A stretch of DNA of 17,335 nucleotides from the NCBI GenBank assembly GCA_964469055.1, contig CAYXXN010000048.1, positions 1-17,335 of the forward strand. Reading direction: 5' to 3'. The notes beneath the pieces are model-generated. The model did no database searches, had not been told where the DNA came from, and was given only the letters and a program-made list of their open reading frames with translations. This document shows, piece after piece, positions 5,486-11,933 of this stretch; the stretch's first letter is position 1; every line of letters begins with the position of its first letter. The position numbers and the translations under genes were made by a program. The DNA is from CAYXXN01 sp964469055 (lineage in GTDB: Bacteria > Acidobacteriota > Thermoanaerobaculia > Multivoradales > JAHEKO01).

Positions 5486-8254
5486 CTACTCGTCGAGATA
5501 GCCCAGCGCCTCCAGGGCCTCGAGCTGCTCGGCGCTGCGGACGGACGGGGCTTCGCCACCCGCCGTGGCGCGCCCTGGAGCCGCCCACAAGACAAGGGCG
5601 CCGGGGCCGCCCCCGGCGAGGAAGCGGGCGACGGCGCCCGGGGCGAGAGCCGCCGCCGAAGCGAGATCGAGACGCTCTCGCCACACCGGCCGGCCCGGCG
5701 ACCGCAGCTCGATCTCGACCTCCGCCTCCAACGGCGCCGCGAAGAGGTCGGCCAGGGCCAGCCGCCCGCGCGGTGAACCGGCGTAACGGCAGACTCGTCC
5801 CTCGCAGCCGGCCAGGGCGAGCCCGAAGGAGTCGAACTCCTGCCGGCTTGCCGGCGCCGAGAAGATCAGGACGAGCTCGTCGGCTCCCGCCCCCGCTCCG
5901 ACGCGCACCAGCACCAGCGCCCCACCCGCCGCCCAACGCGCCGACTCCTCGACGGCGAGCGCCCGCATCTCCTCGAAGAGGGCCGGCTCGCGACTCGCGG
6001 CGTCCACGTGCTCGCCCGGATCGCGCGCCAGATCGAACAGCCACTCGGCGCCTCCGCCCGCGGGCCGGATCTCCCGCATGTACCTGAAGCCGCCACGGCG
6101 AACCGACTCTCCCTGCGAGCCGAGACTGAAGGCCGGTGCCTCCACCCTCGCGCCGGCGGTCTGTCCGCTCCAGAAGCGGCTCAGGCTGCTCCCGCCCACC
6201 TCGGTCTCCGCCACCGGTAGGCCCGCCAGCTCGAGCAGCGTGGCTGCCAGGTCGGCGGTCGAGACCTGCGCCGCGATCTCCGTGCCCGGCGCAGGGCCTC
6301 GCCCCACCGGCGGCTTGACGATCAGCGGCACGCGCACCAGGCTGTCGCGGAAGTTGGGGCCGCCGTGACCGTAGTACGCGTCGTGCTCCCACAGCGTCTC
6401 GCCGTGGTCGGAGACCAGGGCAATCACGGCGTCCTCGTAGAGGCTAGAGCGCTCGAGCTCGCCCGCGAACTGACCGATGAAGGCGTCGACGTAGGCCACC
6501 TCCCGGTCGTAGAGCGCCCGGCCCATGGCCATGAAATCGCGTGCCGCGGTCGGGTGGGCGCACAGACGGCGCCGACAGCTCTCCCAAGCCGCCTCGAGAT
6601 CCACGGGGGGCCCCGAGACGCCGAAGCGCTTCATCTCCTGGAGCAGCTCCGCCGGTAGCGAGTCCCACGGCTGCGCCAGCGGCAGGTGCGGGTCGTTGAA
6701 ATGGAGAAAGAGGAAGAAGCGGCGATCACCGTTGCGCTCGAGCCAGCGGACCGTCTTCTCGAGGTTCAAGTCGCCGCGCGGCGCCAAGATCGGCACGTTG
6801 AAGTAGCGCTCGAAGCCCTGCTCGAGCCGGTTGCCGAGATAGAGCGTGGGCTTGTAGAGGATGGCCTCGGTCGTCCAGCCGGCGCGGCGCAGGGTCTCCG
6901 CCAGGGTCGTCGCCGCCGGTGCCAGCGCGTCGGTGTGCCGCAGCACGCCGTGCTGGTGCGCGCCCTGGCCGGTGAAGAGGGAGGCGAAGGCCGGCAGCGT
7001 CCAATTGCCCGGCGAGACCGCCTGGCGGAAGAGGACGCCGTCGCCGGCGAGCGCGTCGAGGTGCGGCGTGAGGCCGCCAGAGTGCCCGAGGCTCCCGAGC
7101 CGATCGGCGCGCAGCGTGTCGATGGCGATCAAGATCACGTTGGGCGGGTCGGCGGCGGCGCGCGGCACCTCGAGCGCCGGGCTCGCCCACAGCGCGTAGA
7201 CCGGGTGGTCGAGGGCCGACCAGGTGACGAGCGCGATTTCGACCTCCTGCCCCGCCCAGCGGTCGAGGTCGATCAGTCTCTCGTGCCAGTACCAGCTCGA
7301 TCCCTCCGCCCATAGCGTTTCGGCGAGGAGCAGGGCCGACTTGCCCCGCTCGGGATCGAGCCGCACCTCGAAGCGGGCCTCGTCGTCGAGGTGCGAGGCG
7401 CGGTGGAGCCCGTAGCCCAGGCGCAGGCGCGCTCGCGGCGGCAGCTGCACCCGGAGAACGACTCGAGTAGGAGTTGGGGCGAACAGCGCCTCGCGGAGGC
7501 TGTAGTTCTCGTCCCGGGGCGGTTTGGCGAGGCCGGTTGCAATCGCCGGCAGGAAGGCACCGCGCTTGGCCATGCCGAGGGCGAGATCGACACCCTCGAA
7601 GGCGTCCTCCGCCGCGAGCAAGGCCAGTTCGGTCGGCGAGTCCACCGCCAGCCGATCGAGCTCGATGCGGAGTGACTCGACCGCGCAGGGCTGGCCGGGG
7701 CGGCGCGGGTGGATGGAGATCTCGAGCTGGTGGGTGCCAAAGCCGGTGCGCAGGTGAGCTCGGACCTCACTCATCGTCACCGGCAACTGCTGCACTTGCT
7801 GCGGGCGCTCGACCCATCGCACCTCGGCGCAACGCTCCGGCACGCCGCGGCCCGCCACCCGCAGACGGTAATGCGAACTGGGCTCGACCGACGGGCGAAG
7901 GCCGACCCGGAACCCGTTCTGACAGTGCACCCCGCTCGCGCCACCGGAAGAGCACCCCCAAGCCATTTCCCTCGGAACGTCGTCGTACACGCGCGCGANN
8001 NNNNNNNNCAGGGCTTGGTCGAACCGCCATACCGTCTCACCCGGAAGCTGTTCCTTCGCCGTCTTCTCCGCGGACAGATCGAGCAACGGGCTCGAGATCG
8101 CTGCCGCGTCGAGGTGATCGATGAAGCGCAATGTCCCCTGGCTCGCCGGCCAAGGGACGACCTGACCCTGCCGGGCACACGCCAACCCGAGGATGAAGAG
8201 AAGCCCCGCCGTACGCGGCGGCGAAGAGCTCGAAGGAGCGGTGCGGCGCGCCAC
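5486..8254 (-). CDS. Sulfatase-like hydrolase lipoprotein (alkaline phosphatase superfamily), contains assembly gap
   Basis: About 922 residues as assembled. The N-terminus has a basic start, a hydrophobic stretch and a lipobox-like ILGLAC (Cys26), so it is probably a lipoprotein facing the periplasm. Residues 40-365 form a beta-rich N-terminal region. A sulfatase/phosphatase fold starts at PNVILIAIDTLRAD (371-384), with metal-binding Asp379, FNDPH (519-523), SDHGE (615-619) and His630. Where formylglycine sulfatases have CxPSR, this protein has TLPAF (Thr419), so it is unlikely to be a formylglycine sulfatase; Thr419 may be the nucleophile, as in phosphodiesterases and phosphoethanolamine transferases. 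A C-terminal domain ends in LEALGYLDE. The start is GTG at 8254, without a clear ribosome-binding site, 12 bp after the AsmA-like gene, so coupling is likely. Ten Ns fall at residues 83-86; the frame matches on both sides. Confidence 0.85.
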   Translation of the reverse strand: MARRTAPSSSSPPRTAGLLFILGLACARQGQVVPWPASQGTLRFIDHLDAAAISSPLLDLSAEKTAKEQLPGETVWRFDQALXXXXARVYDDVPREMAWGCSSGGASGVHCQNGFRVGLRPSVEPSSHYRLRVAGRGVPERCAEVRWVERPQQVQQLPVTMSEVRAHLRTGFGTHQLEISIHPRRPGQPCAVESLRIELDRLAVDSPTELALLAAEDAFEGVDLALGMAKRGAFLPAIATGLAKPPRDENYSLREALFAPTPTRVVLRVQLPPRARLRLGYGLHRASHLDDEARFEVRLDPERGKSALLLAETLWAEGSSWYWHERLIDLDRWAGQEVEIALVTWSALDHPVYALWASPALEVPRAAADPPNVILIAIDTLRADRLGSLGHSGGLTPHLDALAGDGVLFRQAVSPGNWTLPAFASLFTGQGAHQHGVLRHTDALAPAATTLAETLRRAGWTTEAILYKPTLYLGNRLEQGFERYFNVPILAPRGDLNLEKTVRWLERNGDRRFFLFLHFNDPHLPLAQPWDSLPAELLQEMKRFGVSGPPVDLEAAWESCRRRLCAHPTAARDFMAMGRALYDREVAYVDAFIGQFAGELERSSLYEDAVIALVSDHGETLWEHDAYYGHGGPNFRDSLVRVPLIVKPPVGRGPAPGTEIAAQVSTADLAATLLELAGLPVAETEVGGSSLSRFWSGQTAGARVEAPAFSLGSQGESVRRGGFRYMREIRPAGGGAEWLFDLARDPGEHVDAASREPALFEEMRALAVEESARWAAGGALVLVRVGAGAGADELVLIFSAPASRQEFDSFGLALAGCEGRVCRYAGSPRGRLALADLFAAPLEAEVEIELRSPGRPVWRERLDLASAAALAPGAVARFLAGGGPGALVLWAAPGRATAGGEAPSVRSAEQLEALEALGYLDE
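7999..8008. other. Assembly gap (10 Ns)
   Basis: Ten undetermined bases inside the N-terminal part of the sulfatase-like gene. The coding frame is continuous across them as written, so the true gap is either about this size or differs by a multiple of three, if the join is correct. Confidence 0.99.
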
Positions 8255-8266
8255 GGCGGGGTGCGC

Positions 8267-10225
8267 TCAGCGCGGCGACTCGTCACCCTCGGGCTGCGGT
8301 GGCGGGATGGCGAAAGCCTCGCCGCGCTCGCCGGCGCGGTAGGCCGCGGCGGCTTCGTCGTACCAGCGCCGCGGGTGGAGAACTCTCCAGTCCCGGTCGC
8401 CGCGATTCAAGGCCAGGGCCGCATCCAGGAGTCGCCAGCGAACGTAGACGGCGCCGTGGGTCGCCTTCTCGAGCAGGTCGAGCTCGGCGAGGATCTCGAG
8501 CTGGTCCTTCTTGCCGCCGATGACCTGCAGGTCGTGGAGGCCCAGCTCCGGTCCTGCGACGCGCACGTGGCCCGTGAGCTCCACTTCGGGGACCGTCAGC
8601 GCCTCGCGCAGCCAGCGTAGCTTCGGCAACCGGTGTTCGAGGAGCGCGACGAGCGGCGCCGTGTCGAGGAGCTCCGAGGCGACCTCGGCTTCGATCACCG
8701 CCGGCTCCCGCACTGGCTTCACCGCCTCCGGCTCCGCTTCGGCGGTCGCCAGCCCCTCCGCGACCTCGAGGGCCGGCGGCCGGGTCACGCTCCCCGCCGG
8801 CACCGAGAGCCGCGCCCACCAGGCCTGCGGGAGCGGTTGGCCGCCGCGCACGATTTTCGCTCCCTCGACGGTCAGGCGCGAGCCGGACACGTCGACCGTG
8901 CCGCCCAGAAGGTCGGCGCGCGGCATCTGGGCGTCGAGGACGAAGTCGGCCTCGAAGGCGATATCGCCGAAGGTCGCGGTGACCTTCCGGCCCGAGAGCT
9001 CGAGCCACCCCTTGCCGTCGCGGGCGACCGTGTCGTAGGCGACCTCGGCCGCCAGCTCGGCCGTGCCGCCCGTGAGCGCCAGGCCGGTCGCCGCGGGCAG
9101 GTAGGCGCCGAAGGCGGCGACGTCGGGCGCCTGTGCCGGCGGCAGCACGAAGGAGAACGCGATGCCCTGCGCCGGCCGGAAGATCTCCGCCGTGTCGTTG
9201 GTGACGTGCAGCTCGAGGTCGTGGCCGTCGAGGAGCGTCGCGCCGTCGCTCAGCCGACCGAGGGTGAACCGCTCGAGCAGGGCGTCGAGCTCGGCGTGCT
9301 GGGCGCCCACGGGCACCCGGCCCTCGATTCGACCCTCCCCCACGGCCGCGAAGTCGAAGAAGGTCGCCTCGACTTCGGAGCCGGCGAGCGACAGCTCGCT
9401 GCCCGGCAGGAGCGAGCCCTCGGCGACCTCGAGGTCGAGTGCCAGCGCCCCGGCGCCGCTGACGCCGAGCCACGGGACGGCCCCGAGGTAGGCCGAGACG
9501 AACCCCAGGTTTTCGACCTCGGCCGTCAGGTCGAGGGCTCCCGTCGTCCCAGCCACCAGATCCGGCAGCCCGTTCTCGCCCGGCACGTACGGGCCGGTTT
9601 CGAAGCGCGCCTCGAAGTGGAGGTTCTCGGCCACCCGTTGGCCGCGGCTCTCGACGGCGGCATTCTGGAAGGCGAGGCGCGCGAGCTCGAGCTGCATCGG
9701 CCCCCGCACCTGGAAGCGGAACCTGCCTCGGGCCGCACCTTCGCCCACCAGCGCGTACTCGCCGACCCGCACTCGCTGCAGTTCGTCGACAAGCAGATGG
9801 TCGAGAGTCACGATCCAGCCCCGCCGGGTCGGCCGCGGGCCGCGCTCCGTCTTGGGCAGCACATCGACCTCGACCTCCTCGCCGACCGTCTTGCCGGCCA
9901 GCACCCGCACATGGCGCCGGGCCAACGACGGCAGCCAGACCAGCATGTGGCTGCGGCCGAGGGCTGCTTGCCAGGCCACGCGGTGGCTCTCGCCTTCGAG
10001 GTCGAGGCCCCGCAGGTGGACGAGCCCCGGCAGGAAGGTCCAGCCGCCGTTCCAGGCCGCGGTCAACCGGTCGGGCCTGCCGTTGACGAGGCCGCGCCCC
10101 CAGTCGCTGTGGAGGAAAAAGTTGGCGACGACGAGGTAGGCGAGCTCGAAAACGACGAGCAGCAGCAGGGGCAGCGGCCAGTCCGGCAGCCAGCGACGCG
10201 ACGCGGCGCCGTCTCGCGTGGACAT
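8267..10225 (-). CDS. AsmA/TamB-like membrane-anchored periplasmic protein
   Basis: A 652-residue protein with one N-terminal transmembrane helix (about residues 16-38, preceded by arginines, so the C-terminus is periplasmic). The rest is low in cysteine and rich in alternating short strands such as LVWLPSLARRHVRV, LDLTAEVENLGFV and VDVSGSRLTVEGAKIV. This is the repetitive beta-groove style of AsmA, TamB and DUF748 proteins, which are thought to carry lipids between the membranes. I see no catalytic motif. The assignment rests on architecture, not on a diagnostic motif. It is the first gene of a unit with the sulfatase-like lipoprotein (12 bp gap), which suggests a joint role in envelope or glycolipid handling. 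The ATG at 10225 has no Shine-Dalgarno sequence but has TAGAAT six bases upstream. Confidence 0.65.
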   Translation of the reverse strand: MSTRDGAASRRWLPDWPLPLLLLVVFELAYLVVANFFLHSDWGRGLVNGRPDRLTAAWNGGWTFLPGLVHLRGLDLEGESHRVAWQAALGRSHMLVWLPSLARRHVRVLAGKTVGEEVEVDVLPKTERGPRPTRRGWIVTLDHLLVDELQRVRVGEYALVGEGAARGRFRFQVRGPMQLELARLAFQNAAVESRGQRVAENLHFEARFETGPYVPGENGLPDLVAGTTGALDLTAEVENLGFVSAYLGAVPWLGVSGAGALALDLEVAEGSLLPGSELSLAGSEVEATFFDFAAVGEGRIEGRVPVGAQHAELDALLERFTLGRLSDGATLLDGHDLELHVTNDTAEIFRPAQGIAFSFVLPPAQAPDVAAFGAYLPAATGLALTGGTAELAAEVAYDTVARDGKGWLELSGRKVTATFGDIAFEADFVLDAQMPRADLLGGTVDVSGSRLTVEGAKIVRGGQPLPQAWWARLSVPAGSVTRPPALEVAEGLATAEAEPEAVKPVREPAVIEAEVASELLDTAPLVALLEHRLPKLRWLREALTVPEVELTGHVRVAGPELGLHDLQVIGGKKDQLEILAELDLLEKATHGAVYVRWRLLDAALALNRGDRDWRVLHPRRWYDEAAAAYRAGERGEAFAIPPPQPEGDESPR

Positions 10226-10231
10226 CGCGCG

Positions 10232-10237
10232 ATTCTA
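10232..10237 (-). promoter_or_regulatory. Putative leaderless -10 box of the AsmA-like gene
   Basis: On the minus strand TAGAAT lies exactly six bases before the ATG at 10225, and no Shine-Dalgarno sequence is present. Transcription would begin at or within a base or two of the start codon. No matching -35 box is evident. Confidence 0.45.
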
Positions 10238-10249
10238 TGCGCCGGGCGG

Positions 10250-10258
10250 TGTTAGGCT
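10250..10258 (+). promoter_or_regulatory. Putative extended -10 promoter of the membrane-protein/DinB pair
   Basis: TGTTAGGCT has the TGn extension followed by a TAnnnT box. Transcription would start near 10265, leaving a leader of about 33 bases that contains GGAGG (10288-10292) before the ATG at 10298. The motif recurs in other intergenic regions of the window. No -35 box is evident. Confidence 0.4.
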
Positions 10259-10297
10259 TCTCGCAACCATCAGCTCGTCTCGAGCGCGGAGGTCGTT

Positions 10298-10858
10298 ATG
10301 GTTGCTCTCTCGGCGTTGTGGCTGCCGATCGTCCTGTCGGCGGTGATCGTGTTCGTCGCTAGCTCGGTCATCCACATGGTGCTCAGATATCACCGCAAGG
10401 AGTATCGCGGCTTGCCCGACGAGGCGGCCGGGCTGGAGGCCCTGCGCAAGCAGGGCTTGACCCCGGGGACCTACATCCTCCCCTACGCCCCGACCTCCAA
10501 GGCCATGGGCTCACCGGAGATGCTGGCGAAGTACAACCAGGGACCGGTGGGGCTCCTGACCATCATCCCCTCCGGCCCGCCGGCCCTGGGCAAGAACCTG
10601 ACGCTGTGGTTCCTCTACTCGGTGCTGGTCGGCGTCTTCGTGGCCTATCTCACCGGCCGCACGGTCGCCCCCGGCGCCGAGTACCTGGGTGTGTTCCGCG
10701 TCGCCGGCACCGTCGCCTTCATGGGCTACGGCGTGGGCAACCTCGTCGACTCGATCTGGAAGTGCCAGCGCTGGTCGGCGACCCTCAAGATGACGTTCGA
10801 CGGCCTGGTCTACGCCCTGTTGACCGCCGGCGTCTTCGGCTGGCTCTGGCCGCGTTGA
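10298..10858 (+). CDS. Conserved four-helix membrane protein, unknown function
   Basis: A 186-residue integral membrane protein. The ATG has GGAGG five bases upstream. One helix spans about residues 7-28 and ends in SSVIHMVLRYHRKEY. A polar segment of about 70 residues follows (LPDEAAGLEALRKQGL, then LPYAPTSKAMGSPEM), and three more helices lie at about 101-119, 131-150 and 166-184. The helix with His26 and the loop with His32 and GxYxxP-like residues are typical of a hypothetical membrane family I have seen in soil bacteria, but no function is assigned to it. It is followed 28 bp later by the DinB-fold gene, probably in one transcript, and diverges from the AsmA-like gene across 72 bp. Confidence 0.82.
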   Translation: MVALSALWLPIVLSAVIVFVASSVIHMVLRYHRKEYRGLPDEAAGLEALRKQGLTPGTYILPYAPTSKAMGSPEMLAKYNQGPVGLLTIIPSGPPALGKNLTLWFLYSVLVGVFVAYLTGRTVAPGAEYLGVFRVAGTVAFMGYGVGNLVDSIWKCQRWSATLKMTFDGLVYALLTAGVFGWLWPR

Positions 10859-10872
10859 GGGCGGCACGGCGG

Positions 10873-10878
10873 TAGGAT
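10873..10878 (+). promoter_or_regulatory. TAGGAT box upstream of the DinB-fold gene
   Basis: TAGGAT lies eight bases before the ATG at 10887. It may be a -10 box for a leaderless internal transcript, or the AGGA within it may act as a weak ribosome-binding site. Both readings fit the sequence. Confidence 0.3.
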
Positions 10879-10886
10879 CCGCCGCC

Positions 10887-11420
10887 ATGCTCCCCTACGA
10901 CCTCGCCGAGTCCTTCGACCTTCTGGCGCGCACGCCGGCGGTGCTCCGGGCCTGGCTCGGCGGCCTGCCCGACCGCTGGCGCACGGTCACCGAGGGGCCC
11001 GGCACCTGGAGCCCCTACGACGTCGTCGGCCACTTGATCCACGGCGAGCGCGCCGACTGGGTCCCCCGCGTCGAGCACATGCTGCACGGCGATCCGGCGC
11101 CGTTCACGCCCTTCGACCGCGAGGCGATGTTCACGGCTAGCGGCGGGAAGTCGCTCGAGGATCTGCTGGAGGACTTCGCGCGCCTGCGGGGCGAGAACCT
11201 CACCCGTCTGCGCGCCCTCGGCCTGGCCGCGGCCGATCTCGACCGCCCCGGCCTCCACCCCGCGCTCGGCCCGGTGACCCTCCGCCAGCATCTCGCCTGC
11301 TGGGTGGCCCACGACTGGACGCACCTGGCGCAGATCGCCCGGGTGCTGGCCAAGCAGTACCGCGAAGAGGTAGGCCCCTGGCGCGCCGTCCTCGGCGTGC
11401 TCGCCGACCGGGAAGGATGA
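10887..11420 (+). CDS. DinB-superfamily protein
   Basis: A 177-residue four-helix-bundle protein of the DinB/YfiT class, usual length. The family's three metal-binding histidines are visible: His49 in VVGHLIHGE, and His142 and His146 in AHDWTHLAQI. PGTWSPYDVVGHLIHGE and TLRQHLACWVAHDWTHLAQI are the two conserved blocks. Members are metal-dependent thiol transferases (for example bacillithiol, mycothiol or glutathione S-transferases) or uncharacterised; despite the name most have no proven DNA-damage role. The protein is probably cytoplasmic and lies 28 bp after the membrane-protein gene. The ATG at 10887 opens the conserved N-terminus. Confidence 0.88.
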   Translation: MLPYDLAESFDLLARTPAVLRAWLGGLPDRWRTVTEGPGTWSPYDVVGHLIHGERADWVPRVEHMLHGDPAPFTPFDREAMFTASGGKSLEDLLEDFARLRGENLTRLRALGLAAADLDRPGLHPALGPVTLRQHLACWVAHDWTHLAQIARVLAKQYREEVGPWRAVLGVLADREG

Positions 11421-11433
11421 TGGCGGAACAACA

Positions 11434-11447
11434 GTCGTACTTACGAC
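11434..11447. repeat. Perfect 6+6 bp palindrome after the DinB-fold gene
   Basis: GTCGTA and TACGAC flank two bases, starting 14 bases past the stop codon. The centre is too short for a good RNA hairpin, so a protein site or chance is as likely as a terminator. It begins an AT-richer stretch (11425-11510) between the DinB-fold gene and the glycosyltransferase remnant. Confidence 0.4.
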
Positions 11448-11477
11448 GTGGAAACAGGGGGTTCGTGGACTCCTAAG

Positions 11478-11507
11478 TCTAGAGAGTTATATGGTTTACG
11501 CTCTAGA
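11478..11507. repeat. 7+7 bp inverted repeat at the end of the glycosyltransferase remnant
   Basis: TCTAGAG (11478-11484) and CTCTAGA (11501-11507) flank 16 bases. On the minus strand it spans the TAG that ends the remnant's C-terminal frame. It could be a weak terminator of the former gene; no T-run follows. Confidence 0.35.
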
Positions 11508-11804
11508 ACCACGGTGGGGTGGAGAGGTACCCCTCGCACACCGCCCGCCAGCGCAGCCGCACTGCGTCGCGGGCCATCTGCGCGGAGTGCCGCGGTTCTC
11601 CGGCAGACGAAGGACCCGGACCTCGGGTTCGCCGAACCGCTCGACGGCGCCGGCAGTATCGTCGTCGCTGCCGTCATCGACGACGAGGATCTCGGCGCCG
11701 CGGCCCGTGGCGCGCAAGTGCTCGACGATTCGCCGCACGGTCGGGCCGATGCGCGCGGCCTCGTTGTAGGCCGGGATCACCACCGACAGCTCGACTGCGG
11801 TCAC
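11503..11804 (-). pseudogene. Family 2 glycosyltransferase remnant with internal deletion
   Basis: The GTG at 11804 opens the N-terminus of a dolichyl-phosphate-glucosyltransferase-like (Alg5/DPM1 type) family 2 enzyme: VELSVVIPAYNEAARIG, then ILVVDDGSDDDT, then RVLRLPENRG (to about 11589). In intact homologs this is followed by KGAAVR and some 150 more residues. Here homology stops, and the frame ends at 11496 after a non-homologous tail. In another frame, bases from about 11587 to 11503 encode AQMARDAVRLRWRAVCEGYL and then a stop, which resembles the C-terminal end of the same family. The simplest reading is a deletion of the middle of the gene with a frame change. The second acidic motif and the acceptor-binding region are gone, so it cannot be an active enzyme. 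TAGAGT lies six bases before the GTG. Confidence 0.7.
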
Positions 11805-11810
11805 CGAGCG

Positions 11811-11816
11811 ACTCTA
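11811..11816 (-). promoter_or_regulatory. Putative leaderless -10 box of the glycosyltransferase remnant
   Basis: On the minus strand TAGAGT is six bases before the GTG at 11804, the same spacing as TAGAAT before the AsmA-like gene. No Shine-Dalgarno sequence is present. Confidence 0.4.
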
Positions 11817-11893
11817 CCGAGCGACGGACCGCTTGGTTGGTGACGACCGACAGGCGGAGGGGCGAATTGCATCCGGGCTTCACGCGTTGTACC

Positions 11894-11902
11894 TGTTAGA
11901 TT
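11894..11902 (+). promoter_or_regulatory. Putative extended -10 promoter of the GSDH-like gene
   Basis: TGTTAGATT resembles an extended -10 element (TGn plus TAnnnT). Transcription would begin near 11909, giving a leader of about 25 bases that includes GGAGG (11921-11925), eight bases before the ATG at 11934. No good -35 box is seen. Confidence 0.4.
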
Positions 11903-11933
11903 GACGTCCCTCTCCTTGACGGAGGACCGCTCG

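Noticed and set aside
5486..8254. Calling the enzyme a formylglycine sulfatase
   Set aside because: The CxPSR signature is replaced by TLPAF; only the broader superfamily assignment is supported.
10887..11420. DNA-damage-inducible role for the DinB-fold protein
   Set aside because: The family name is historical; sequence shows only the metal-binding four-helix fold and no LexA box was seen upstream.
11431..11520. tRNA or small structured RNA
   Set aside because: A GGTTCG string resembles a T-loop, but no T-stem, anticodon arm or acceptor pairing can be built.
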